A DNA stretch of 64,000 bases from Mesorhizobium hawassense (lineage in GTDB: Bacteria; Pseudomonadota; Alphaproteobacteria; Rhizobiales; Rhizobiaceae). Within the stretch, counting starts at the first letter, position 1, and the number at the start of each line of letters is the position of its first letter. Of the stretch, positions 17,673-26,562 are shown in pieces. The notes beneath the pieces are model-generated. The model was not told the origin of the DNA, searched no databases, and saw only the letters and a program-made list of their open reading frames with translations. A program made the translations under genes and the position numbers. The stretch spans positions 310,001-374,000 of the forward strand of contig NZ_QMBP01000004.1 of NCBI RefSeq assembly GCF_003289945.1, given 5' to 3'.

Positions 17673-18527
17673 TCAGCGCTTTTCGTGCAATGAGACCGGA
17701 AATTTGAGCGTCTGGCCATCTCGCGCGGCAAAAGCGCCGGCAAACCTGTCTTTGGCCAGTTTCTCGATCGCGTCCAGCTCCTCGTCGGTGCGTGCCGGAT
17801 CGTGGTGAAACAACGCAAGCTCCCGCGCGCCGGCCGCCTCGCAGAGCTTGACGCCCTGTTGCCATGTCGAATGCCCGTTACCGCGGCGGTGTTCCATTTC
17901 CTCCTCGGTGTAGGCGCAATCGTAAATGACGAGGTCGGCATCTTCGATCAGGCCGAGCACCGCCTGATCGAGTTTGTCCGGCTCATGCTCGGTGTCGGTG
18001 ATCACCGCCACGACGCGGCCGCCCCATTCGACCCGGTAGCCTATGCAGCCGCCCGGATGGTTGAGACTGCCGGTTCGGACCACCACCCCTTGGCGCGGCC
18101 GAAGCACGTCTCCGGATACGAAATCGCGGCAGTCGATGCTTGCCTTGCAGATATCGAGTTTCACCGGAAACCACGGCGGCCGCATGAATTCGTCGACCAT
18201 CTGCCGGGTCGTCATGCGTCCCGCAAGATGGCCGGACCAGAGCCTGACTTTGACACTGCGGTCATAGATCGGTTTGAAAGCCGGCAGCCCGATGATGTGA
18301 TCGTAATGGCAATGGGTGAAAAACAGGTCGAAATCGGTGACGCCCGATGCCCGAAGCGCTCCGCCGGCAGCCCGCAGCCCAGAGCCCGCGTCAAACAGAA
18401 GCGTATGCTTGCCGCATCGCATCTCAATGCAGATCGTGTTGCCGCCATAGCGAGAGAATTCTGGCCCAGATACCGAAATGCTTCCGCGGACGCCCCAAAA
18501 CCTGACCAGGAAAACGTCGTCGTCCAT
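17673..18527 (-). CDS. Metallo-beta-lactamase fold hydrolase
   Basis: A 284-aa MBL-fold hydrolase. The metal motif reads THCHYDHIIG (HxHxDH), with GGNTICIEM and DAGSGLR just before it and DTEHEPDKL and FHHDPARTDEEL providing the later ligands. This layout (RFWGVRGSI at the N-terminus) is shared with MBL phosphodiesterases such as the PhnP/cyclic-phosphate group. I start it at ATG 18527 (MDDDVFLVRF), preceded by GGGGTAG; the frame extends to 18593. It is third in a minus-strand set with the ABC protein and the cNMP-binding protein. That position makes cyclic-nucleotide hydrolysis a fair guess, not a demonstration. Confidence 0.82.
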   Translation of the reverse strand: MDDDVFLVRFWGVRGSISVSGPEFSRYGGNTICIEMRCGKHTLLFDAGSGLRAAGGALRASGVTDFDLFFTHCHYDHIIGLPAFKPIYDRSVKVRLWSGHLAGRMTTRQMVDEFMRPPWFPVKLDICKASIDCRDFVSGDVLRPRQGVVVRTGSLNHPGGCIGYRVEWGGRVVAVITDTEHEPDKLDQAVLGLIEDADLVIYDCAYTEEEMEHRRGNGHSTWQQGVKLCEAAGARELALFHHDPARTDEELDAIEKLAKDRFAGAFAARDGQTLKFPVSLHEKR

Positions 18528-18596
18528 GCTACCCCTTCGCAGGTCGCCCATGGTGGCCGATGTCATCACGACGGCGAGGATTGAGCGCGTCATTCG

Positions 18597-19046
18597 TTAC
18601 CTGGCGCTTCGCGCATCGATCAGATCCGCGGTCGTATGGCTTAGGCGATCGGCAAGCACCCGCACCATCTCGATGGTCATGTCCGGGAATTCCCTCATAA
18701 GCCTCAGGAAATGATCCTTGCGGATTCTCAGGACTTCCAGCGGGCTTGCGGCTCTGACGGTGGCGGTGCGATAGACGTTGCACAATATGGCGATCTCGCC
18801 AACGATCGAATTTGGAACGATCTCGGCAACTTTTATCGGACCGCTGTCGGAATCGACCAGAACATCCGCCTTGCCCGAAAGGATGACATAGGCGGCGTCC
18901 CCCTCGTCGCCCTGCCGGAAAAGGATCTCGCCGGCTCGGTAACTCACGCGATCGGACGTGAACGCAAGCAGCTTGAGCTTTGCCGGCTCGATGCCAGAGA
19001 ACAAGGGAACGCGTTGCAGCATTCCAACCTCATCCTTGAGCAGCAT
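18597..19046 (-). CDS. Cyclic nucleotide-binding domain protein, stand-alone
   Basis: A 149-aa protein that is almost entirely one cNMP-binding domain. The beta-roll reads VPLFSGIEPAKLKLLAF and ILFRQGDEGDAAYVILSGKADVL, and the phosphate-binding cassette region reads IVGEIAILCNVYRTATVRAAS; the Arg-Thr-Ala-Thr-Val sequence matches cAMP-type cassettes. A C-terminal helix follows, but no DNA-binding helix-turn-helix, so it is a sensor or adaptor, not a Crp-type regulator. Start ATG 19046 follows GGGAAGG; TTG 19064 is possible. It lies between the ABC protein and the MBL hydrolase on the same strand. Confidence 0.85.
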   Translation of the reverse strand: MLLKDEVGMLQRVPLFSGIEPAKLKLLAFTSDRVSYRAGEILFRQGDEGDAAYVILSGKADVLVDSDSGPIKVAEIVPNSIVGEIAILCNVYRTATVRAASPLEVLRIRKDHFLRLMREFPDMTIEMVRVLADRLSHTTADLIDARSAR

Positions 19047-19234
19047 TGTCGCAAACCTTCCCAAAATTCACGTCTGCCAGACTAGAACAACCTACACCCA
19101 GATGGAATCAATTCTGTTTCCGGCCAGCGGGACGAACCACGCGAAAGGTGGCGAACTCACTCAGTGGAAACCTCAATCCCTTGACCTTCAGCAAGTTCCC
19201 ATCGGCAGAATGATCCCTTCTGGACGTCCAATCC

Positions 19235-21949
19235 CTATGACAGCAATTCCTTGAAGATACCGTTCCCCGCCAACAGTGTCTCGTGTGTTCCGTCTTCCAC
19301 CAAACGCCCCAGGTCGAAGACGACAACGCGATCGAACATCATCCCCATCGCCGGGTTCGTCACGACCCACACAATTGCCGGCGAATGGCCGTCGCGTCTG
19401 GCTTCCTCGAGCACGTTTCGCAGCACCTTATCCTGCACCCGCTGGTCGAGCGCCGACAAAGGCCGGTTGAGAATGAGAAAATCGGGACGCTTGAGCAAGG
19501 CCCGGGCGACATCGAGCTTCTGTCGCTGTCCAGCGGTCAGCCGCCTGCCGCCGGCGCCGACGTTGAAGTCCAGGCCGACGTCCAGGAGCTCCGAATAAAG
19601 CCCCAGTTCGTCAAGAATGTCATAGACGATGGAGCGTATACGGTCCGGCGCGTCCGGATGGTTGTTGCCCACACGCCCGAATAGGACATTGTCCATGACG
19701 GTGGCCGCGGCAATGTATTTGGCAGGATCGTAGCGTTCGACCGCATTTTGCAGGTCGGGCGGCAGGTTTTCATAGAACTGGTTGCGAGCGGCGATGATCT
19801 TGCCCATCAGCTCCTCGCTCAAAAGGCCGAAGCGGTGCCGGGGTTCGATATAGGCAAAGCTCAAGCTGACGATCATGGCGCGGTCGTTCTCGGAAACCCC
19901 CTCGTAGGGGCGGTTCTTGAGCCGTTGCAGCAAGGTTTCGTAGGCAGGTATCTCCTCGGCGCTCATGAAAGCGAGTTGCTGAAAGAACTGATGATCGGGC
20001 GGCAGGTCGGCAAACAGCTCGATCGCCTGTTCGGCGATCTCCATGCCCATTTCGTAGAACGTGCGGTCGAGGCCGGCTTGCTTCAGCACGGAAGCAAAAT
20101 AGGGATTGGCCGCCAGGGCCCTGTCTGCCAGTTCGGGGCCGGCGGCAGCGCCGAAGAGCAGGTTTTGGCCGATCGTTGCTTCCTTGTTGTAGGCGCCCGG
20201 TTCGAAAGGAACCACCAGCTCGCTCAATCCTTCATGTTCCAGGCGGGTTCGCAGCGCCGCGCGAAGTTCGACGATCCGCCCGGCAAGCTCCGAGTGACGC
20301 GTGAGGTCGGCCGAAGAGCGCAAGCCAAGATCCAGAATGTCGCGCGACAGAACAACCGCGTCGAGCACCCGGCGTATGGCTTCAAAGAGATCGTGCGGGC
20401 CGGTAGCGCCGGCGGAAGCATAGTCGATCCAGTCGCTGCGGACATCGAGATCCGTATTGCCCGACCGGCGCGCCTCGTTGATATTCCATCGGCGCTGATC
20501 TGCCGCGGCACCGTCATAAGTCACCGATGTCAGCGGTGCATGCTTCAACCCGTAGAGCAGGTTGTCGCGCAGGCTTGCATGGAACAGGAAAACGTCCGAT
20601 GAGGCATAGGATATGCGCCGGCCGGTCACTGCTTCGGGGAGTTCAAGCAGGTCCTCGGCGCCCGAAGCGACCCTTCCGCTGTTTGGCCAGTCCAGCCGCG
20701 CGAAGGCTTCTGCAAGCGCCTCCGCTCCACCTGTGGCCGTGCTGACCAGCGCCACCGTCTCACCCCGCTTGACCTGGAGCGAGATACGATCGAGGAGCAT
20801 TGCACCGCCATCGTCCGCCATCGACAGGTTGATCGCCGACAGCGGGTCGGCCATCGGACCGGGATCGTCGACCGTCAAGGCCCCGATTCTCGGCGAAATG
20901 ACACCCTCGACGGTGAACTGTTCAACGACCTGCTGGTATTTGACCTGGACATCCTGCCGCGCCTGATCCCAGTCGATCAGTTCCTTCATCGGTCCGGGCA
21001 GGTCTTTGTAGGCGCTGATCACGGCCACGAGCTGGCCGACGTCCAGCCGTCCCAGGATGACCAGGTACCCGCCGATCATGTAGAATAGAAAGGGCGTGAG
21101 CTGGGCGAGGAAATTGTTGAGGAACTTCACCATGAATTTCCACTGGTAAAGGTCGAAGCGGATCTTGAAGATGAGCCCAAGCCTGGCAGCTATGTCCGCG
21201 CGCTCGTAGTTTGAGGTATCGTGGACGTGGACCGTGCCGATGCCGTCGACGATTTCACCGACCCGGCCCGAAAGCGCGCGCGCCGTCAGCTGCCTTTCGC
21301 GTCCGAGCACGATCAGGCGGCGCCGCATTCGCGGGATGAGCACGATCTGGATCGCCACGATGACGACCGCTATCATTCCAAGCCAGAAGTTCTGAACCAT
21401 GATGAACAGCATGGCCGTCAGCGCCTGGCCGCCGAGCAGTACAGGCTGCAGAAAGGCATCGCCGATGAAGCCGCCCAGCGGCTCCACCTCGTCCTTCACC
21501 ATGGTCGCCACTTCGGCGGATTTCACCCGCTTGAAATAACGCGGCGGAAACCGCAGCACACGATCGACCAGTTCGAAGCGGATGCGCCGCAGCATGCGCT
21601 CGCCCAGGCGGCCCTTGTAGGTGTTGATGTACAGCTTGAACAGCCCGTTGATGACGACCAGCAAGAGGAACACGAAGCTAAGTGCAAACAGCGTCTGCAT
21701 CCGGTCGAGCTGAAAACCGTGAAAGAACTGGACTTCACCAATGAACGGAAGGTCATAGTGCAGCTTCAGGAATGGTCGGGTCGCGTCCGCTTGCTCGAAG
21801 CCGCGACCCTGGATCGGGCCGTTGACGATCAGCTTCGGCAGGTCGAAAGACATGAAATACGGGATCATCGAAAGCAAGACGATCAAAACTATCCCGACCT
21901 GCTGCTTCTTGGTGTGCGTCCAGATATAGCGGGCTAGGCTGGGTTCCAT
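19235..21949 (-). CDS. ABC exporter-like protein with degenerate nucleotide-binding domain and ~300-aa insertion
   Basis: A 904-aa protein. Residues 1-330 form an exporter-type transmembrane domain with about six segments. The nucleotide-binding part starts near 365 but is abnormal. The Walker A position reads VSTATGGAEAL (402-412), without the Lys and Ser/Thr of GxxGxGKST. The Walker B position reads FLILNRPLSALD (824-835), with no catalytic Glu. The H-loop position reads VVTNP (862-866), with no His. Only the signature (LTAGQRQKLDVARAL, 804-818) is near normal. Between Q-loop region and signature there is a ~300-residue insert, with the NLLFG-like motif occurring three times (463-467, 596-600, 754-758). 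It heads a set with the cNMP-binding and MBL genes. Confidence 0.8.
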   Translation of the reverse strand: MEPSLARYIWTHTKKQQVGIVLIVLLSMIPYFMSFDLPKLIVNGPIQGRGFEQADATRPFLKLHYDLPFIGEVQFFHGFQLDRMQTLFALSFVFLLLVVINGLFKLYINTYKGRLGERMLRRIRFELVDRVLRFPPRYFKRVKSAEVATMVKDEVEPLGGFIGDAFLQPVLLGGQALTAMLFIMVQNFWLGMIAVVIVAIQIVLIPRMRRRLIVLGRERQLTARALSGRVGEIVDGIGTVHVHDTSNYERADIAARLGLIFKIRFDLYQWKFMVKFLNNFLAQLTPFLFYMIGGYLVILGRLDVGQLVAVISAYKDLPGPMKELIDWDQARQDVQVKYQQVVEQFTVEGVISPRIGALTVDDPGPMADPLSAINLSMADDGGAMLLDRISLQVKRGETVALVSTATGGAEALAEAFARLDWPNSGRVASGAEDLLELPEAVTGRRISYASSDVFLFHASLRDNLLYGLKHAPLTSVTYDGAAADQRRWNINEARRSGNTDLDVRSDWIDYASAGATGPHDLFEAIRRVLDAVVLSRDILDLGLRSSADLTRHSELAGRIVELRAALRTRLEHEGLSELVVPFEPGAYNKEATIGQNLLFGAAAGPELADRALAANPYFASVLKQAGLDRTFYEMGMEIAEQAIELFADLPPDHQFFQQLAFMSAEEIPAYETLLQRLKNRPYEGVSENDRAMIVSLSFAYIEPRHRFGLLSEELMGKIIAARNQFYENLPPDLQNAVERYDPAKYIAAATVMDNVLFGRVGNNHPDAPDRIRSIVYDILDELGLYSELLDVGLDFNVGAGGRRLTAGQRQKLDVARALLKRPDFLILNRPLSALDQRVQDKVLRNVLEEARRDGHSPAIVWVVTNPAMGMMFDRVVVFDLGRLVEDGTHETLLAGNGIFKELLS

Positions 21950-22109
21950 AAGCGATTGCGGGCCTTCAGTTTAAAGAACAAAGTAAAAGCACCTGCCGGC
22001 GAACGGCGCATCGGCAGTCACCGCCGGCGACACGATCGAAGCCTGCGAAGCGGCACTGCGGGGTCAGGAATGCGTTGTGTCGCCCGAAATCCCAACATAC
22101 AAGGCGAAT

Positions 22110-22784
22110 ATGATGGATATCACGCAACCACGCAATGCCGGCATGGACGGGCACGAGCAAGCCCTGGACCTCACGCGGGGAATTGCCGCCTATGTCAACC
22201 ACCCTCTCGTAGCAGGGTTGGCGCGCGTCATTGCCAAGCATCCGACGGCCGATATAGCCAACGCCTTCAACCACAAGCAGGTCGCCTGCAAGATGTGGGC
22301 GCTCGACAGGCTGTTCGAGAGCCTTGGCGGCCGGTTCGGGCGCATATGGGTTCTGGGTGGATGGTACGGCGTATTGCCGGCAATGCTTTTCAACGACGCC
22401 CGCTTCGATATTGCGGCAGTCGATAGCATCGACATCGATCCCGAAGTCGCGCCGGTTGCCCGGACCCTCAACCGGGAAGCCGGCGACCGGTTCCAGGCGC
22501 TGACGGCCGATATGTACGCAATCGACTATGCGGCTGGACGGCCCGACCTGGTGGTCAATACGAGCTGCGAGCACATAGCCGATCTGCGCGCCTGGCTTGC
22601 CCTGCTGCCGCGGGGCACGAATGTACTGCTGCAATCGAACGACTATTTCAGCGAGCCGACGCACATCAACTGCGTGGCTTCGCTTTCAGCTTTCGAAGCA
22701 ATGGCGGCGCTGCGCGAGGTGCGGTTCTCCGGCGAACTGCCGACAAAGAAATATACGCGCTTCATGCTGATTGGAACTGTTTAG
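22110..22784 (+). CDS. Class I SAM methyltransferase-like protein
   Basis: A 224-aa protein started at ATG 22110 (GTG 22077 and ATG 22113 are alternatives). The core reads RIWVLGGWYGVLPAML, in the place of the SAM-binding glycine loop, followed by AAVDSIDIDPE with acidic residues after beta2 and LVVNTSCEHI at motif IV. This is a weak match to Rossmann methyltransferases, so the enzymatic call is tentative. It is divergent from the ABC protein gene and ends inside the left edge of a family A repeat: the stop codon 22782-22784 overlaps the repeat start. Confidence 0.65.
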   Translation: MMDITQPRNAGMDGHEQALDLTRGIAAYVNHPLVAGLARVIAKHPTADIANAFNHKQVACKMWALDRLFESLGGRFGRIWVLGGWYGVLPAMLFNDARFDIAAVDSIDIDPEVAPVARTLNREAGDRFQALTADMYAIDYAAGRPDLVVNTSCEHIADLRAWLALLPRGTNVLLQSNDYFSEPTHINCVASLSAFEAMAALREVRFSGELPTKKYTRFMLIGTV

Positions 22785-22882
22785 AGCAATTCCAGGAAAA
22801 GTGTAGGCGGTTTTCCGTCCGGAATTGCGTCAAAACAACGAGACGGAGTGGTTCGCCGTTTCCATGAAACGTGAAACGCTCT
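22783..22882. repeat. Rhizobial intergenic palindromic repeat, family A, full copy
   Basis: A 100-bp copy of the element at 2081-2179. GCAATTCC (22786-22793) and GGAATTGC form the first inverted repeat, and GTTTC/GAAAC arms form the second, here with several mismatches relative to the copy at 2081. It lies between two convergent genes and could end transcription of either. Confidence 0.8.
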
Positions 22883-22911
22883 GTACATTTCGCCCCAGGA
22901 GCGTCGCTCGA

Positions 22912-24105
22912 TCATCCATCGTCCGTTCGAGCGTGAACTTTTCCGAAGCCGGGTTCCAATTTCTGGGACCATGTGCGATACCGCTCGCGCAGGATTTGCG
23001 CCGAGCGACGCGCGCCCTCCAGATCGAGACGATGCGCGGATGGCCTCGGTGCTACAAGCGCCTGTTCGATCGCTTGCGCCAAACCTCCGGGCGTCAGGTC
23101 CTTCTCCATCAGCACCGTTGCAAGACCGAGTTCTTCGAGCATCAGGGCGCGAACCGTCTGTTCGGTTTCCCCGCCGGCTGCGAATGGAACGAGCAGGGAG
23201 CGACAACCCGCGCGCAGGACATCGCAGACCGTGTTGTAACCCGCCTGCGATACCGACAGGCGGGCGCCGGTCAGCAGGCTGGCGAAATCCTCGCGGAACC
23301 GAAAGATGGACAGGCCCGCCGGAACATTGCCCGCGATCGCGTCAAACTCGTCTTTCGGCAGGTTTGGGCCGGTGATCAAACACCATTTCCAAGCGTTGTC
23401 GGCATTCCGCGCCGCCGCGATGGTGGATCTGACGAGGCTCTTCCCGGCAGCCCCGCCACCGACCGACACCAGAACGTCGAAGCGCTCTGAAGTCGCGGCC
23501 GGTCGCGGCGCGGCAACGAGGCCTGTGTAGGCAACCTCGGCCCCGATCGCCCCAGCCAGTGGAAATGTCTTGTCGATGGTCGCGAAAGCCGGATCGCCGT
23601 GAACCATGACAAGGTCGAAATGTCTGTTGATGAGATCGACCGTTTCCTCGTTCCGGCCCGGCTTGACGCGCTCCTGAAGGATATCGCGCACGGATGTCGC
23701 CAGCAGCGGTCTGGGTGACGCCGCGTCGATGGCCTCGATCAGCGGCAAGAGTTCGAAACGCATCTGCCGGCGCCCAAATGGAAACGCCTCGACGATGACG
23801 ATATCAGGCCTGCAATCGCGGAATGCCTGCAGCAGCATCTCTGAACGGCGTTTCTTGAATTCATCGTCGACGGGTTTGCCCTGCAGGTCGACAAGTCCGG
23901 AAAATCCTTCATCACCGGAGGTGACGGGTGGCAGCGTCACGGATCTTACACCCGGTCCCGGAAACCCCGCGATCGGCGCTCCGCCGGTCACCACGGTTAC
24001 GTCAAACCCGTCGTCGGCCAGAGCCGCCGCGATGCGGCTGGCGCGCGCGAGATGCCCGATGCCCAGGAGATGCTGGACATAGAAGAAAGCGCGCGACCGC
24101 TTCAT
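22912..24105 (-). CDS. GT-B glycosyltransferase, MurG/GT28-like
   Basis: A 397-aa protein. The N-terminal FYVQHLLGIGHLARASRIAAAL resembles the glycine-rich acceptor-side loop of MurG-type enzymes. The donor-side domain has VLVSVGGGAAGKSLVRS and LSVSQAGYNTVCDVLRAGCRSLLVPFA, which matches the SGxxT/E...P motif that holds the nucleotide sugar in GT28. Start ATG 24105 overlaps the stop of the upstream GT4 gene (ATGA). It is third of three adjacent glycosyltransferases on the minus strand and is clearly related to the first of them (25348-26562). Product unknown. Confidence 0.82.
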   Translation of the reverse strand: MKRSRAFFYVQHLLGIGHLARASRIAAALADDGFDVTVVTGGAPIAGFPGPGVRSVTLPPVTSGDEGFSGLVDLQGKPVDDEFKKRRSEMLLQAFRDCRPDIVIVEAFPFGRRQMRFELLPLIEAIDAASPRPLLATSVRDILQERVKPGRNEETVDLINRHFDLVMVHGDPAFATIDKTFPLAGAIGAEVAYTGLVAAPRPAATSERFDVLVSVGGGAAGKSLVRSTIAAARNADNAWKWCLITGPNLPKDEFDAIAGNVPAGLSIFRFREDFASLLTGARLSVSQAGYNTVCDVLRAGCRSLLVPFAAGGETEQTVRALMLEELGLATVLMEKDLTPGGLAQAIEQALVAPRPSAHRLDLEGARRSAQILRERYRTWSQKLEPGFGKVHARTDDG

Positions 24106-25346
24106 CCGGCGGCCCGCCACTCCCGCTCGAACAGATCCTTGAGCTGTCCGATGCTTGCGATATGATCGAAATTGCCGCGCACGCGCCGCTCCGCGGCGTC
24201 GCCGAGGCGGACGCGCAGCATGGGATCACGGATCAGGCGCTCCAGCGCCTTTGCAAGGGCAATCGGGTTTTCCGTCGGAACCAGCAGCCCGGTTTCATCC
24301 GGCGATAAAAGCTCCGGCACGCCGGAAATATCGGTCGACACGCAGGCAAGCCGCTGGCTGGCCGCCTCCACCAGAACATTCGGCAGACCGTCGCGGTCGC
24401 CGTTTGCGGTGATCCTGCAGGCCAGGGCGAAGATGTCGGCGCTGCGGTAGTGCTCGAGCACCTGCTCCTGCGCAAGCGCGCCTTTCCAGGAGACGCGACC
24501 GTCCAGGCCGAGCTTTCGCGCCAGTGCCTTCAGCCGTTCCAGTTCTTCACCGTCGCCGATATGCTCGAAACGCCACGCCAGATCACCAGGCAAGAGGGCA
24601 AGGGCCTCCAGCAAGGTGTCATAGCCCTTCTTTTCAACGGCGCGCCCGACACTCAGAACGATCACCGGTTCGTCCGGCGCCGAGCCGTCACGCTGTTTGC
24701 GCGCATCGCCGAAACTGCCGAAGCGATCAAGGTCGAGCCCATGGTAGCTCAGGTGCACGGACGAGTTGCCGTTGGCGAGCTTTTTCAGACGGTCGAAGCC
24801 GGTTTTCGTGCAAGTGACCGTCCAGCGCGCCGAGGAAAGCTTGCCGGCCAGATCCCAGTCCGCAGAGGTCCAGATGTCCTTGGCATGCGCCGAGCAGCTC
24901 CAGGGCAGGCCACGCAACTGGCTGGCATAGCGCGTCACCGATGCCGGTGTGTGCGCGAAATGTGCATGCAGCCAGCCCGCGCCTTCCGGCCATTCGGCTG
25001 CCAGCACGAGCGCTTGCCCGAAGCGCCGTACCCGATTGCGCGTAAAGTCGCGGGGGATATCGGCAATCAGCGATCCGAGCGCACGCCAGAAGCCCGGCCG
25101 CGGCAGACAGGCAAACAGCGAGCGAAGCACGCGCAGCGGCTCTTCATGCAGATATTCCGGCAGATAATGGACGGGCGCCTTGATCTCGTCATGCACGGGG
25201 TGGCGTTTTGCGTCGGTCGGTCGCCTGAGCGCGAAAAGTATCAGGTCGAACCCCGCACGCTCCAGACCGAGCAGTTCCTGCGCGATGAAGGTTTCCGAAA
25301 GCCGCGGATAACCCTTCAGAACCACGACGATCTTGCGATTTTGCAA
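24102..25346 (-). CDS. Glycosyltransferase family 4
   Basis: A 414-aa GT4 enzyme. VVVLKGYPRLSETFIAQELLGLERAG is the usual start of GT4 proteins of exopolysaccharide clusters. VLSVGRAVEKKGYDTLLEAL, HIGDGEELERL and GDRDGLPNVLVEAASQRLACVSTDISGVPELL carry the donor-binding region with the E(x7)E-type motif. The frame starts at TTG 25346, with no nearby ATG. It begins 1 nt after the stop of the gene upstream and overlaps the start of the next by 4 nt, so the three transferases form a tight operon. Confidence 0.85.
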   Translation of the reverse strand: MQNRKIVVVLKGYPRLSETFIAQELLGLERAGFDLILFALRRPTDAKRHPVHDEIKAPVHYLPEYLHEEPLRVLRSLFACLPRPGFWRALGSLIADIPRDFTRNRVRRFGQALVLAAEWPEGAGWLHAHFAHTPASVTRYASQLRGLPWSCSAHAKDIWTSADWDLAGKLSSARWTVTCTKTGFDRLKKLANGNSSVHLSYHGLDLDRFGSFGDARKQRDGSAPDEPVIVLSVGRAVEKKGYDTLLEALALLPGDLAWRFEHIGDGEELERLKALARKLGLDGRVSWKGALAQEQVLEHYRSADIFALACRITANGDRDGLPNVLVEAASQRLACVSTDISGVPELLSPDETGLLVPTENPIALAKALERLIRDPMLRVRLGDAAERRVRGNFDHIASIGQLKDLFEREWRAAG

Positions 25347-25347
25347 G

Positions 25348-26562
25348 TCAGTTCATTCCTTCAATGACCGACAGGTGATGGCCGGCCCGCCGGTCTAGGA
25401 GTTCCGCGACGATTTCTGAAATATGGGGCAGCCCTTCGAGCGTCAGATGCGGATTGCTCTGCGATGGGCGGGGCCGGTCGGGCAGCGCCACCAGTGCATC
25501 GGCAAACCGCTGGGAATCCTTGGCTTCCTCCGGCAAAAGCATCTCGACGAGGCCGAGTTCGGCTGCGCGCCGGGCGCGGATCAGCTGTTCCTCGCGGGGC
25601 TCGACGCGCGGCACGATCAGCGCCGGCTTGTCGAAAGACAGTATCTCGCAATAGGTGTTGTAACCGCCCATCGCCACCACCGCCTTGGCGCCGGCAATGA
25701 GGTCTTCCATGCGGTTATCGAACTCGATGATCCTGACGTAGGGGATCTTGGACCCCTTCCTGAGCAGCTTGTTGCGCTTGCGCGCCGGCATGTAAGGCCC
25801 AAGCACGATCAGCGCCCTATGCTGCAATTGGGGATCCTGCTGATAGGCATCGATGACGTCGTGGATCAGTTCGGCGCCGTCACCGCCGCCACCGGTGGTG
25901 ACGAGGATATAGTCGCCCTCGGGCCGGTGGCCGGGCAACTCGTTCCGCTGCAGGCTCCGTTGCAAGAAACCGACGAACCGCATCTTTGCCCTGACAGCCG
26001 GCGGCACATCCAGGCCGGTCAACGGATCGTAGAAATCCGGCGGACCATAGGCCCACACCTTGTCGTAGAACAAACCTATCTTGCGCATCACATCCCTGCG
26101 CGCCCACTCCGCTTCGAGCAGATGCGGCGCATCCATTACCTCGCGCAGGCCAAGCACGAGCGTGGTGCCCCGCGTCTTGAGGTAGGATAGCGTGTCCTCG
26201 ATCTCACCGCGCAGGCCGAGCGGCTCCTTGTCGACGATGAAGATATCCGGCCGGAAGGTCTCGGCTGTGTGGCGGATGATCGACTGGCGCATCCTCAGCG
26301 TCTCATGCAGATCGATATCCTTTTCCAGCGAGGTGTATTCGCCGTTGCGCAACTTGATGACGCTGGGGATCTTCACGAAGTCGACACGAGCGCGGTAGTC
26401 GAAGGCGCCAGCGATGGTCGCACCCGAAATGATAAGCACCTGAAGTCCGTGGAAATCCTCGACCAGCGAATGCGCGATCGTTCGGCAGCGCTGCAAGTGG
26501 CCGAGCCCGAACGTGTCGTGGCTGTACATGAGAATTCGAGCGTTTTGTGCGTGCTGGGTCAT
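25348..26562 (-). CDS. GT-B glycosyltransferase, MurG/GT28-like
   Basis: A 404-aa protein. ILMYSHDTFGLGHLQRCRTIAHSL at the N-terminus and YILVTTGGGGDGAELI plus AVVAMGGYNTYCEILSFDKPALIVPR in the C-terminal half give the same architecture as the gene at 22912-24105. The two share GLGHLxRxxxIA and GYNTxCxIL/VL, so they are paralogues. It is the first gene of the three-transferase operon. It has no signal peptide and should act on the cytoplasmic side of the membrane on a lipid-linked or soluble acceptor. Confidence 0.82.
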   Translation of the reverse strand: MTQHAQNARILMYSHDTFGLGHLQRCRTIAHSLVEDFHGLQVLIISGATIAGAFDYRARVDFVKIPSVIKLRNGEYTSLEKDIDLHETLRMRQSIIRHTAETFRPDIFIVDKEPLGLRGEIEDTLSYLKTRGTTLVLGLREVMDAPHLLEAEWARRDVMRKIGLFYDKVWAYGPPDFYDPLTGLDVPPAVRAKMRFVGFLQRSLQRNELPGHRPEGDYILVTTGGGGDGAELIHDVIDAYQQDPQLQHRALIVLGPYMPARKRNKLLRKGSKIPYVRIIEFDNRMEDLIAGAKAVVAMGGYNTYCEILSFDKPALIVPRVEPREEQLIRARRAAELGLVEMLLPEEAKDSQRFADALVALPDRPRPSQSNPHLTLEGLPHISEIVAELLDRRAGHHLSVIEGMN

